From contig JAMWFC010000037.1 of assembly GCA_027475525.1 (NCBI GenBank), forward strand, positions 1,245,419-1,309,418: DNA of 64,000 bases. The letters are read 5' to 3'. The position numbers and the translations under genes were made by a program. Under the pieces are notes generated by a model. It was not told the origin of the DNA. It saw nothing but the letters and a program-made list of their open reading frames with translations, and did no database searches. Each line of letters starts with the position of its first letter. Positions within the stretch are counted from its first letter, which is position 1. Shown here one piece after another: positions 1 through 11,163 of the stretch. Source of the stretch: Macrolepiota albuminosa (lineage: Eukaryota > Basidiomycota > Agaricomycetes > Agaricales > Agaricaceae).

Positions 1-432
1 CGACACCTCCGCACCCGCCGGCCCTCCCCGAAACTCGATCACAAGCGTCTCGGCCCGTTCAAAATATTGAAGAAGGTCTCATCTCACGCCTACAAAATCG
101 AGCTCCCCCCGGGACTAAAAGGCCTGCACCCGGTATTCCACGTCCGCCTCCTGGAACGACACCCCCCGGATCCCTTCCCTGAACGACGCCCCGAACCCCC
201 TCCCCCGGTCGAGGTCGAGGACGAGTACCACTACGAGGTCGAAGACATCCTCGACTCCCGGAACATTCGTGGACGACCCCACTTCCTCGTACGATGGAAG
301 GGATACGGCCCGGAAGACGACACTTGGGAACCGCGCCGAAACCTCGAAGGCGCCCTCGACAAACTCCGGGACTTTCAACAACGGCACCCGGGAAACGACC
401 TTCCCGGGCGCAGGACTCACAGACGGCAGTAG
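1..432 (+). CDS. Pol polyprotein C-terminus: integrase tail and chromodomain (copy A, partial)
   Basis: The reading frame is open from base 1 to a TAG at 430-432. It starts in the integrase C-terminal region with the GPY/F-like stretch [11 protein letters not shown], followed by [13 protein letters not shown] proline-rich linker leads to a chromodomain that begins [10 protein letters not shown] and contains [16 protein letters not shown]. Chromodomains at the integrase end define chromoviruses, where they guide insertion into chromatin. The Tyr, Trp and Tyr of the usual aromatic cage are all present, so binding of methylated histone H3 is plausible (inference). The protein ends shortly after the domain at THRRQ. 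The next gene is convergent, with its stop 263 bp away. Confidence 0.92.
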   Translation, partial: RHLRTRRPSPKLDHKRLGPFKILKKVSSHAYKIELPPGLKGLHPVFHVRLLERHPPDPFPERRPEPPPPVEVEDEYHYEVEDILDSRNIRGRPHFLVRWKGYGPEDDTWEPRRNLEGALDKLRDFQQRHPGNDLPGRRTHRRQ

Positions 433-694
433 TGGGCGTAACCCCCGCCTCTGGGCTCAGTAGGGATTCAACTCCCATGTATATTTTCTGCTTTCCCCTT
501 TCTAGATCTTACTCTCCTTTAGTACCTCCTTACAGTAACGCCCCGGATTCTGGGCAAGGTACACTTTCTGGTTTTTTCCTACCACTTTACTTACATTTCG
601 AGTACGACGGCCGAATATCTACATTTTCTAGAAAATACATTATAGATACAGCTACGGACCAGGAAACCGGCAAACGGCAAGAAAACGGGGGCTC
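433..694. other. Convergent spacer between pol and the opposite-strand gene (copy A)
   Basis: No coding sequence is supported here. The spacer separates the two stop codons and is recognisably conserved in copies B, C and D (44615-44909, 54246-54526, 60903-61176), including the short AT-rich stretch around tgtatattttc near 478. It probably carries the 3' ends of both converging transcripts. Confidence 0.5.
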
Positions 695-2553
695 CTAGGC
701 CTGGGGCCCCGAATCACCCTCACCCCCCCCTCCTCTCGGCCAACCCCGGAAATCCTCCCCCACCCCCTCCGGACCGTGCTCTCGCAACACCTCCTCGGCC
801 AGCTGCTCCCAAGACGGGAGCTGCTCGCCCTCGTCCAAAATGCGCTCGAACCACGATCCCGGGGCCGGGACGTTCCTCCGGCGGTGCGCGCCCACCAACC
901 TCCCCAGCAAATCTAGACCCCGCTCCACCCCGGGGCTCCCCACCTCCGACCGTAACCCCTCTTGGAGAGACGCGAGTGCCGCGGCGGCCCCGTCGAGGAG
1001 CAGACGGTGCTCTCGAGCCCAACCTGGAAATATTAGTACGACCTAGGCATGAAAGGGGGGACACTCACTCAAGGAGGCCATGCGCCCGATGACCACGTCC
1101 CGGCGCAAGGCCTCGACCAACCCCGGGCTCGAGGGACCTCGCTCCAGGAGCCCAACCCCCTGCCCCAGCCTGGCCCTCATGGCGTCCAGCTGGGCCTCAG
1201 CTCCCCCTCGGGCCGCCCTCGCCTCCTCCAGCTCCCGGAGGGCCACCTCACGGTCCTCCTCCAGCCTCCTCCGGAGTGCCGCCTCCTCCCTCGCCCCCTC
1301 CTCGCGCTCCCCCCGCTCCCGGTCAGCCTGCTCGAGGCGCTCCTGCAGAGCCCTCACTTCGACGTCCAGCGGTCGCCCGGACAGGGGAGAGAACGTCGCC
1401 GGGGAGAGGCGCGCTGGGGGAGTCAGGGGCGGGGTTGACGCAGGCAGACGCGCCCTCTTAGAGGGTCCCGGGGAGGGACTAGGCGACGCCCGCCTCTTCC
1501 CCTTGTCGGGGCGCCCCCCGCGACCCTCGTGACTGCTGACCCCGGCCCGGGTCACCCGACGGGTGATCAGGACCACGGGCCGCCCCCGGCCCCCCACCCG
1601 AACGACCCCCCGACCCCCCGACCCCCCACTGGGCGCCGGGTGATCAGGACCACGGGCCGCCCCCGGCCCCCCACCCGAACGACTCCCCGACCCCCCGACC
1701 CCCCACTGGGCGCCTCAGCGGGCGCCACGGATTCCTCCCCCACCGGCTCCACCCCCTCCCCCACCGGCTCCACCACCCAGTCCCGGTCCTCCACTCCCAT
1801 CCTCCGAGTGACCCCAGCCAGCGGCCACCCCTGCTCCCGGGAGACACACCGCGCCCTCCACAGCGCCGATACAGAGCACCGCTCATGGTTCTGGCGGCAG
1901 GCCTCGCAAACGGATGTATCGCGGCGGGACGAGGGGCCCGGAACCTCGAACAGGCAAGGGACCACGCGCCGGGCGCAGTGCAGGCACTGCACCGAGATCA
2001 GCACAAAGACCAGGAGGTGAGAGCCCACTCACCGGTCCGTTGCTCACGCACCAGGCGTGGGCAGGTAAGCCCCGGAGCCTCTCAAGGGCCCCCTCAAACA
2101 ACTCTTGCGTCACGCCCTCCCACGCAACGCGTTGACCCTCCGGGACTTCTGAGACGGCCCCTATCGCCATCCCGGAGCGACGAAAACGGGGGGCAGGCAG
2201 CCTAGGGCGGGGAGGGGGTTGAGGGCGGGGTGGGCGGACCGTCATCCGCGCAAAGGTAGGCGCGGGACGACTGGGGCGGGACTCCGGGAGAACGCTGGGG
2301 CCAGCCTCGGGAACAGACTCCGGAAGTCGGCTGGGACCCGCCTCCGGGGCCGGAATGTTGCGTTGTTCTGAAAAGGAAAGGTCAGTGGGGTAAAAGGGGC
2401 GGCGCGGGAGTACTCACATTGCTCGATGAGCGCTGCCACGCGCTCCCGGTCAAGACGAGCCCGGTAACGCACGTCCCGGGCTTCCCACGCCATGAGGGGC
2501 GCGACCTCGTTCGTTTGCGGGGGCGTCGGGGAATGCGTTGGCGTACGCGACAT
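695..2553 (-). CDS. Opposite-strand accessory protein of the retrotransposon, copy A (frame shifted by a 77-bp duplication)
   Basis: Four exons on the minus strand: 2553-2418, 2367-2033, 1986-1069 and 1023-695, each intron with GT-AG ends (donors gtgagt). Exons 1, 2 and 4 have exactly the layout of copies C and D. The protein starts MSRTPTHSPTPP, has a proline/arginine-rich stretch ending in NGPV, then the cysteine cluster CLHCARR...CEACRQNHERC, then a basic linker, a coiled coil and the conserved C-terminal domain WAREHRLLLDGAAAAL...GSWFERILDEGEQLPSWEQLAEE. A tandem duplication of 77 bp (first unit 1561-1637, second 1638-1714) lies in exon 3. Because 77 is not a multiple of three it shifts the frame; without it the gene would be open. 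The duplication may be an assembly artefact. The function is unknown. Confidence 0.75.
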
Positions 2554-2681
2554 GGTTGGACTTGACGGTAAAATTTTTTTTCGATACGTGGCAGGTCAGG
2601 TGCCGGGTCCCACGGTTGACCCCCGGTCCGAACCACCGACTACGCGCGCCTCGGAGGGTCTCGGCGCTGAGGGGGGGGTGA

Positions 2682-3422
2682 TGTCACGACCCCTCCCCTC
2701 CGGGCCCACCCCGGGACACCCCCGGAACACCATCCGGGACCCTCCCTACGACCCCACAGGACACGCCCCGCCATCACGACCGCCGACACCGCCATCACGC
2801 GCATCAAGGACCGCCATCAGCCGCCACCAGCCCCGATCAACGACCGGATCATGCGGCCCATTCCCGGCTATCACGCATCATAGCTCCCTCCGCGCCAATT
2901 GATCGCGCGCCCCACACGCGCGATCCCGGTATACAGCCCCTGCCGCTACTCAATGACCCCCGGAACCCATCCCAGACACCCCGGAACCCCGAGACCGGGT
3001 CCCGTAGTACTTATAGCGTAGTTCCTCGTTGTATTCGCTAGTCTTGATATTACCTACTTTGCATAACTGTTACTTGGATATTGCGTGCCCTCTGCTTGAC
3101 TGGCACGCCTCGTTTGGTACGCTTCGACTGGCACGCCTTAGTATTCGCGTGCTATAAGTTTGGTACGCACTTCGCGACTCTTAAGTTACTAACTTGGTCT
3201 CGTCTTAGAACCTCCGGTTCACGACTCGACCCCCTCTAACTCTCAGCTACTCTCATCCAAAACCCCCGGACTCTAGTCCCCTCTCCCGGGATTACCCCTG
3301 TCCTCGTCTTGAACCCCGGAGTCCTAGCCCCGGAGTTCCAGACACCCGAGTATCCGTAGATCAAGTCCGCATCGTAAGGGCGTCGCTTTCCCGGAAAGCC
3401 CCCGATTCAGCGGAACCTGACA
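2682..3422 (+). repeat. 3' LTR of chromovirus copy A
   Basis: 741 bp, starting TGTCACGACCCC and ending GGAACCTGACA, so it has TG...CA ends and a short inverted TGTCA/TGACA. A purine tract (gctgaggggggggtga) directly precedes it, as expected for the plus-strand primer site. It contains a TATA-like ttatag near 3011 and, about 27 bp downstream, AGTCTTGATATTA (3040-3052), the segment complementary to the primer-binding site seen in copy C. Confidence 0.92.
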
Positions 3423-4714
3423 TATATTTTCATTTCACCTGAAGAATGTCATGAAGTCGTGCTTCTCCACGGTGCTCGTCATACTCGACATGTCGTTCCA
3501 AGGTACTTCCTATGTCAATGTCCGTGTAAATATATATACTTTTCTTTTATAATTCTAAAAGGCTTCATTCAGTACGCACTTGCATTGCTTTCGTCGTACT
3601 CGGTGTTCATTTGTGTATACGTGTATGCGATGATAAGATGGGCTACGGAATGTCTGGTGAGCTGATGCTGTCTCGTGTTGTACGGCAGACGTCTATTATA
3701 AACATCTTTTCAGGGTCGACTATCTGCGTGGCTTCTTGTTCTCATGTCGCGTTGCATCGGTATAATTCAGACAACGTTTAAGGGTCGACTGTCTGTCTGG
3801 CTTCTTAGCGATTCGGATATATTTTATCTCTCCTATTCAACGTGTTTGGAAAGATAAGACCGACTCGATTTGTTGCGTCTCCCTGTCTGCGAAACCTCTA
3901 ACTGTCTCACAGGCAACTTCTTTCCCATGGATTCTCCCGTCCCACGGGATTGTGTTCTTTTCTCTTTGTTTCGAAGCATGTGCATTTCCGCGTCGATATA
4001 TTGCTTATTCCGTTGTATCAGTTTATTTGATTTTGGCTTATAGATTGTCTGTTCCCTTGATACTGAGTGGGTTACTTGCTTCTATCATCTTTTAGGATTG
4101 AAATAGGTTAATTCAAACTGACTGATTAGTTTGCCTATTCATATTACCTACATATTACTCTGTTATTACTATGGGATTCAACAAGGCTACTTCAAATTAA
4201 CCTTTTGGCTTGCCTATTGTATCCCTTCCTTCTTACACCGTTATTGCTACGTTTCTCGTAGTATCTGGATCTTTCCGCTTTTTTGCTTTTCTACATCCAG
4301 GCTCGCCGGTCTGGCGCATGTAGAGCTTATGTGAAGTCGCGTTTTCTTACGCAGGTGGTGTCGTTCAATTTGTCTAAGCGATTATTAATTATTCTTTATC
4401 TGTCTACCGAATGGCTGGCTCAAATCTTCTAACCCAATGTAAACTCCGTGTTTCTGTATTTTTATTTTTATTTTTATTTGTTTTAAACCCTTTTTCCCCT
4501 ATATTTGGCCTGTATATTCAGTTTATCATTCAACCATGGGTACTTGTACTATTATATTTGGATTATTCAACTTCCGTTACTTTTGACGTTTACGTGTCTG
4601 TTAGTCTGCCGGGACACCATAAAACCTGTGTGCTGTAGGCATCCTTATCCTCACTCTTCTGCTCTATCTATCTCTCGCTGTATTTGTTTCTATTTCGTTA
4701 TACTTGGTATTATC
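3423..4714. other. AT-rich intergenic region upstream of the 12-exon gene
   Basis: No credible coding region is seen. Pyrimidine-rich stretches are common. Two similar segments, gggtcgactatctgcgtggc (about 3714) and gggtcgactgtctgtctggc (about 3782), form an imperfect direct repeat. The region likely includes the promoter and 5' UTR of the gene starting at 4715. Confidence 0.4.
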
Positions 4715-7504
4715 ATGCCCCCACGCAAAAAGTCAAAGAAGACCACAGATAAACCGGAAGATGTGACGTGTCCTTTGTACGAGCAGCTGCAAGCTTTGTA
4801 AATTTATGTCTGCCTACGTATTATTTTTATACTGATATATTTGACTATAAGAAATGCAGACCAATTGAACGCGTGCGTTATGTAATCGTTCGTATGTACG
4901 ACCTTGACATGCGCTATCAGTATATTTGCAGCTGTGTTAGCCGGCAACTCGCCTGTCGATGCCGATTCTGCATCTTCCTCTTCAGCCAAGCGCAAAATTG
5001 GTGTCGCCCATGATGTGTACATGCTTGTATATCATGTCGATTTCAATGATTGCTTATTGTTTGTAGTGATAGTACGCCCTGTACGCCTTCGCCGAAAAAG
5101 AAGAGGGCGGGTGGCCCTTCAAGCGTTGAGTCCCCGGTCATGTGCGTACTACTGTTATGTTCTTGACCTTCGGTTGACTGCATACTGTTCATTGAGACGT
5201 GTCTTGGAGAAGCTTTCGGCCAGTACAGATGATGTAATGTCCACTCCAACTGGGCGAACTATGTTAGTCGGATTACACTATTTGTAATATGATCCACCTG
5301 AAAATGTTGTTTCTCATATATCTTCAGGCGCAGTCGCACCCTTTCAGATAACCCTCAGGTTGCAGGGGTCACGAAATCGACCACACGTATCCTTTCCAAC
5401 ATAAAGGCTGATGATAACTCGGTGCCTGAAAATTCCCCGGATAACAGAAATAGCATCATATCGCTTGCAGAAAGCGACAATTTGCTGGAAGTGTCAGTAT
5501 TTTATATTTAAATTTATTGTAAATACTGCTCATGAAGTGTATCTTTTATTTTTATTCTTATTCGTGCTATCGGTACATCTTGCGTTCGTAAACCGCCTGC
5601 CCATTCATTGGACGACAAAATTCTATGCCATTAGTGACTCTATTGTCGATAAAGACGCCTCCGACGACGGGGTCGACGGGAGTGGCTTTGAGTCGTTGGA
5701 ATTACCCGATGATGAAGCTGATGCGGCAGACTTAGTTTTCTCAGACAGTGCGCCGATTGCATGCGAAAATTCCGATGACGAATCATTAGGGTTTGCTGCC
5801 TCCGCCGACGAGCAAGAGGGTGCTGGTGATAACGAAGATTGTCGTGTCATGGAAGACGCCAGTACGTCTGTGCATGGCGTCGCTACTAAACGCGACGATC
5901 CTGTCAATGTTGGTGCTGGTGAACACTATGATATTGAAGAGTAGCATCTTATTATTTGCTTGATTGATTTCTGCATTCTGATTTTTTTATTAGATTCGAC
6001 GGTGCTACTGATCCGACTGTTATGGTTACTAATCCTCCGGTTATGCAGCCGGATGTACAGGATCCTATGTTCGCCGCTACATATAATACCCTCCCATCTC
6101 TTCCGTATGTCTGTTTATAGCATCCGCGTTGCAATAAGTACCGTTCTGTTACCATTTATTGACGTATTTTTCGCACAGTCGCGTGTTCAATATCATACCG
6201 TATGGATATGATAAACAAATCAGTGATGGATCAGTGCGATTTGCACGTATATCAGCCGTGACATCAAAGATGTCCGGAGAAAATGCAGAGTATGTGATTA
6301 TGTTGTCTTGTTCATGTGCATCATCGTTACACACGTTTATAGGTCTTTGGTTCGAGGCCTCTTGTGGGTCGAACATGGCTTATACGTGCATTCAGCTCGC
6401 ATACATCCTGATAATCTTACTGCCAAATCTTGTCGCCTTGCATTAAATAATGGGGGTAACGCTTTTTGCATCGACGTCATGTTCGGCGTCGTGTCTGCTT
6501 CTCATCTCTTCGATTCCGGCATAGAAGTCGGCAGTTACTCGTCCCCCTATAAACAGAAACGATTGATGATTGTGCCATTCCAGCAAGAATTCCTACATTC
6601 TATGGCCAATGTTGGAAACGCGTTGGGATTACGTTCTGATCCCATGGGCTCTTACTCAAGCTATGGGATGGCCTTTGTAACCAGAGGCGAAGGGAAGAGC
6701 GTGTCCTTCAAAAACTGTAAATTTTCAACTTGCGTGTAGCATACCTTTGTGTTGACTGCACTTTGTAGCGGGTGGCTACTCAGTGCCTGCTCTTTCGAAG
6801 CCTCCTGTACTTACAGACGATTCCATGTTTTCTGTCAAATCTGCTCCTCTCGTACCGACTCCGAAGTTCAAGAGTTCTGTGGAGGCGGTAATAAATTATG
6901 AATCGACAGGTGTGTCTTCCGTGTCATTATTTGACTACTTATTTATTTCTTTCTTTCCAGTTCCTGTATACGACGGTCGTTCGGAAACTGGGCCTGCCTT
7001 TCGGTTTTCGGCTGCCGACTTCAATGCTATCACTAGTTGGCGCTCATACAATGGTAACACGTCCGATGTTCCCGAGGGGTCCGTTGTTGCCGTGGGTTAC
7101 ACAGCTGGATGGTTTGAAGGTTCCTCTTCAGTGTACGTTCACTATTTGTTACGATATTCTTATTGGTTATTTATTTACTTATTTTTAGGTTCCTTTCTAC
7201 TAACATCAAGTTCGTCATGGTTCTTCACACCCCTGATCTTGTTGTGGTTGGTGGTGCAGGCACCAGGCGCATGGCATCCTTGATGAAACCCGGTGGTCTT
7301 GAAGGGCCTGCATCTGGTGCTCCGGGAGGGTCAAAAGCTATTTCTTCTTCTGGTTCTGTGGGTGGTATACCCTCCGAACGCTGTAGTGCCAGCGCCAAGA
7401 CGTCTCGCGTCGCTGGTTCGACTGCTTCTCCCCGATCTGGTGTTGGTATATCGGCATCGGCCACAACTCGTGGTGCTACCTCTAAGCCGACTCGTTCTGC
7501 TGGG
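4715..7504 (+). CDS. Multi-exon protein of unknown function, 3' end interrupted by an LTR
   Basis: Twelve exons can be chained in frame: 4715-4797, 4921-5016, 5067-5141, 5197-5283, 5328-5492, 5635-5940, 5994-6104, 6179-6289, 6343-6698, 6769-6909, 6961-7132 and 7189-7504, totalling 673 codons up to the LTR. The start MPPRKKSKKTTDKPED is lysine-rich, and PSPKKKRAGG in exon 3 is a likely nuclear localisation signal. Exon 6 is acidic (DDEADAADLVFSDSAP). Exons 8-9 encode a well-conserved-looking core: IIPYGYDKQISDGSVRFARI, then LLWVEHGLYVHSARIHPDNL. Exons 11-12 contain VYDGRSETGPAFRFSAADF and NIKFVMVLHTPDL. The tail is Ser/Ala/Gly-rich. Eleven introns are 44-142 nt; ten are GT-AG, and 6699-6768 fits only as GC-AG. 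I do not recognise the function; similar unnamed agaricomycete proteins come to mind, but from memory only. The frame runs into an LTR at 7505, so the natural stop is lost. Confidence 0.72.
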
Positions 7505-7623
7505 TGTCACGACCCCTCCCCCCCAGGCCCACCCCGGGACACCCCTGGAACACCCTCCGGGACCCTCCCTCCGACCCCACAGGACATGCCCCGCCATCAC
7601 GACCGCCGACACCGCCATCACGC
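7505..7623 (+). repeat. Chromovirus LTR, 5' fragment ending at the assembly gap
   Basis: Starts TGTCACGACCCC and follows the first roughly 120 bp of the LTR at 2682 closely, then runs into Ns. It sits in the last exon of the upstream gene. Whether it is a solo LTR or the 5' end of a full element hidden in the gap cannot be told. Confidence 0.85.
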
Positions 7624-7723
7624 NNNNNNNNNNNNNNNNNNNNNNNNNNNNNNNNNNNNNNNNNNNNNNNNNNNNNNNNNNNNNNNNNNNNNNNNNNNNN
7701 NNNNNNNNNNNNNNNNNNNNNNN
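7624..7723. other. Assembly gap of exactly 100 N
   Basis: A round 100-base N run, probably a scaffold join of unknown real length. It has an LTR start on its left and an unrelated reversed LTR on its right, so it may hide one or more complete elements. Confidence 0.99.
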
Positions 7724-7957
7724 AAGAAAACTCTGGCTTATATAAGCTGTCTGGGGGCAGTGTTGAAAGGGCCACACTTGTCTGAATAATAGCTAAAGAA
7801 TCAGAGCACCTCAAAGGCTGAAAGTAGTACTAATAAATAGAGTTGAAAGAATAAAAGTGGCAAAGTAAAAGAATAACAGAAGAAATAAAGAAATAAATGA
7901 AGAGAGAACAAAAAAATAAGGAATAAAAGAGGAAAGAGATGAGGAGTCCTCTGACAG
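7724..7957 (-). repeat. LTR of AT-rich family T, fragment
   Basis: The reverse complement starts TGTCAGAGGACTCCTCATC and matches the LTR-like copies at 26327 and 41574 through the shared segments attcagacaagtgtgggccc and ttatataagc. It is cut by the assembly gap on its left. The sequence to its right (7958 on) is not part of the shared repeat. Confidence 0.75.
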
Positions 7958-9060
7958 CCCCAATGAATCCTTCAGGACCTACCTTAAGACAGTGCTGTAT
8001 TACCCAAACCAGTGTCTTTGAAGTCTGCATAAAGTTGTATGCTGTAATATAGTGTTCCTTGCTAAGATCAAAAGATCCAAAGAGACATAAACCTGCCAAC
8101 CCAGGTTGAACACATGCTGTAAGCACATAGAGATGGGCATATTATTGGGGTCCAACTCCATTGATGAGAGGGAGGGACCTCTAGAAAAGAATGTGAGCCC
8201 ACCACTAATGTGGCCACTACAAGTGTGAAACTATGTGCCAGATTATGCATTGAAGATTGCATAGAAGGTTGTGAAATAGAATCAGGGGGAACAGTGTTGA
8301 TATAGAATATAAATATTAACTCAGATGACCACAATGTAGTGGTCAATGACTGAGGTGTAATACTACCAGTAGAGAGTGAAAAATTAAAAAAATCAAATAA
8401 TCAAAAACATATATAGAAAGAGTGATTGAGTAGGTGTGGTGTAAAGATAGAATTCATTCTGAACAAACAGTTGTAAAGCTGTTGTTGGTCACTGCATGAG
8501 GCATTGGCAGGGGCAGAAACTAGTTATGCAACAAATAAGACGGCATAAAGCATCCCTCAGCTGAAAGTGCTGTAATGACAGGCCTCCCAGTGCCTGGCTG
8601 TGTAAGCTGAGCAGCAAAATTCTGCAACAGCTCTGTAAGAGCTGTAGAGGACAAGGTAATATTGTCCTGAGAAGATAAAGTGACGGTGTGGCCAGAATGG
8701 GCAAAGTCAACATGTTAGAAGTAATGGGTTCATTCAGTGAGGGGCTGTCTCTGTTATGGAAAATAAGGAAATGCCATAATGTGTAATGCCCTGTAAAAAG
8801 GTATCCACTTCTAGAATAGTGAGAGGTACATTGTCCTGATAGGGAATGTTTGTGGGGGGTGAAGCTGTCAGAGGTAGCCTGGGAGTGGGGTCTTGCAGAA
8901 AGATAGGGTGGGGGGCCGCAACTGGGTGCAGGTAGGGATGACTAGTGTAGTGGGCATAAGGAGAGCTGATCTAGACAAAATCAATGAAAGGAGCAGAGTC
9001 CTTGGCACCGGTGTGGTAGAGGGGAAAGGGTTGCTGATGGAATCAGGCTGAAGGCGACGA
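7958..9060. other. Decayed, unassigned sequence next to the reversed LTR
   Basis: AT-rich with only short frames. The minus strand has a 92-codon frame at 8346-8068 and a 74-codon frame at 8713-8489, neither recognisable. Given the reversed LTR at its left edge, it may be the remnant of that retroelement's interior, but no domain supports this. Confidence 0.3.
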
Positions 9061-10532
9061 TGGACAAATAAATCAGGTTCGACTACGATATTAAAATCCG
9101 GACTTCTGTAATTGTGTGACCTATGGACAACAGTAAGTGTTTAATCCCTCAGTCCGATATAATTGACTATATTCTGTACCTATGGACAACAGTAAGTGTT
9201 TAATCCTTAAGGTATGGTCAGTAACCGTGTTTCTATGTAAGTATGAAAGACGCACCCTCAGTCCGATATAATTGACTGAGGGTTCTAACTACAGTAGAGC
9301 TAATATATATACTATCGAGAACAATGGAGTCGTAGTGTGTGTAGTGGCCACCATGGCCAGAATAAAGAGATTTATTGACCCTTGGTCGTGACCCTGGTCA
9401 ATTGTGATATGTGATATGGCAAAAGGGAGCAGCGCGTTCTGGAGTGGCTGTGTGATATGCGATCCGTCCAACATACGAATCCGACAAGTACAGATAAAAT
9501 GAAGAAGAAGCGTTCGAGTAAGACCAAGGTAATATACGACGAAGTCGGATTAGGAAATGGGTTGTACGAATAGGGCAAGGAAAGAAATAGAGTTCGAAAT
9601 TACGAGACCAACCAGCGGTCAGAAACAAAATCGGGGAGGAATCGACGATTTGAAGCAATCTCGGGGTAGATCGTCGGTACCGAGAGCATGTAAAATAAGT
9701 ATAAAAGGCGAGAGAAACATACGAATAGATAGGTTTTCTGTACCCCGTAATCTCTGGTCTTGAGCTCAGCTTGATTCGCGCGTCTCGTTACTCTCGTCTC
9801 GTATGGTCTGGTCTCGGATTGTCCGGCATATTTCTGGCTTCGTCGACGTTGGATCCGGTGTCTAACACCGTGTGTTCGCTGTCTTCGGCAGTGTTCTCGG
9901 ATTCTCTCGGCTTCTCGGTGTTCTAGCTTCTCTGTCTCGGCTCAGTACTTCTCTGTCTCGGCTCTGTTCTGGAATTTGATCGCTTGATACGGCTTCTCTG
10001 CTTCTGCTTCGGCTTGTCGGCATCTAGACCTCTTTGGCAGCTATTCAGCTTTGTCGTCTCTGGCTTACACTCTCTCTGGAGTCTGTCTATCTCTGGTCGT
10101 CTCATTATTCTTACTAGAGCTCGTCTGTTACTGGTCTACTCCTTATTCTTGCTGGTACCCGCCTTCTGTTGAACTACATACTTCCGTCACGTCACAACAA
10201 ACGGTACTCTACGCTTGCGCACATCACCCCATTTCCCTAGTCGTTCCGACCTCTACTCCTACGCCCATCATTCCGCTCCGTCGACTTCGATTCCAGTCCA
10301 TCACTTAGTCCATCCCACTGCCACACCGGCTGCGGCATCCAAGAAAGGAAAGAGAGAGGGTGGACAGAGTTCAATAGACTGCCTGAATCGGCAGCGGAAA
10401 TTGGATTTCGGTGTGGAAGAGCAATCCCAGGAGCAGGTCCATCTGACCTGCCACACATATCCAGAGGTTGGGGCAGATTATGCTTGCGCCTAGAGTCGGG
10501 AGCAGGCATGTCTTCTTCAGCATCCTCCGTGG
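9061..10532. other. Spacer with direct repeats, a hairpin and an LTR-like promoter region
   Basis: A 59-bp-period direct repeat, ctatggacaacagtaagtgt, occurs at 9121 and 9180. A hairpin with 10-bp arms, accctcagtc (9254-9263) and gactgagggt (9274-9283), shares its loop sequence with a half-copy near 9147. The motif agtataaaaggcg near 9697 looks like a TATA box and is followed by a CT-rich stretch (ctctgtctcggct repeated near 9931 and 9952). The structure resembles an LTR or a promoter with a long leader, but no ends were found. Confidence 0.35.
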
Positions 10533-10696
10533 AAGGTACTGACCGAAGAAGCTTTGGCTATTTGTCGTGGTACCCTAGAGGCAGGTATTTCCTCTCCCCT
10601 TGACGTTGTTGAGGAGACTCGCGCTCTCGAGAGGGGGCGACTCACCAAGGTCGGCATCACAGAGGAGCTATCAGAGGTACTAGGCGAAACCATCGA
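10533..10696 (+). other. Possible coding exon of an unrecognised gene
   Basis: An open stretch reads KVLTEEALAICRGTLEAG and continues with SSPLDVVEETRALERGRLTK and GITEELSEVLGE. Codon use and the amphipathic, charged composition look like real protein. It ends in the sequence cga|gtaaggatc, a good splice donor, so it may be an internal or first exon. No matching second exon or start was identified, and I do not recognise the family. Confidence 0.35.
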
Positions 10697-11163
10697 GTAA
10701 GGATCACACAGTCAACGCGATGCAAAATAATACGCGTGGAGTACAGATGATGGTTCGAGCTTGAAAGAGCGTGACTGTGACTTCTCAGCCTAAAACGCGT
10801 CCTGCCTTCCTGTCGTGCCTCCCCCCGGCAAACTAACATTTGCCTTGATCTCACTCGTTTTCCCCATACAGACTTTTCACTGGGCTATGTAGTAAAACCT
10901 CTGTCTACTAAAGTAGATCTCGGAATGGAGAATCTTCTGTTCTGGATAAATGGTCAGTGCTTCAGTTGTTCCCACGTCAATGGGTAAATAACACGGGTTA
11001 TGGACGCCTGCTCATAATAATATATACTGAGGTCCGACTATAATGTACTAACCTACCTCGTGTGTGCGACTTTTCCGTGTGACACGATTGGTAAGTACTC
11101 TCAACCGCTGTAACCGCTTGTATAATCTGGAATCTCTCCAATTGGCATCTCCACTCCCAAATC

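Larger units (their letters stand above)
1..3422 (+). mobile_element. Chromodomain Ty3/gypsy retrotransposon, copy A (3' part)
   Basis: Only the 3' part of the element lies in the window: the end of pol (1-432), the opposite-strand accessory gene (695-2553) and the 3' LTR (2682-3422). The order and sequence match copies B, C and D further right. The 5' LTR, gag and most of pol would lie left of base 1. The base composition is strongly GC-rich, unlike the AT-rich DNA that follows at 3423. Confidence 0.9.

Noticed and set aside
5960..6446. Several hydrophobic frames resembling membrane proteins in the unknown gene
   Set aside because: They run through T-rich introns in the wrong frame; the spliced model gives a soluble, charged protein instead.
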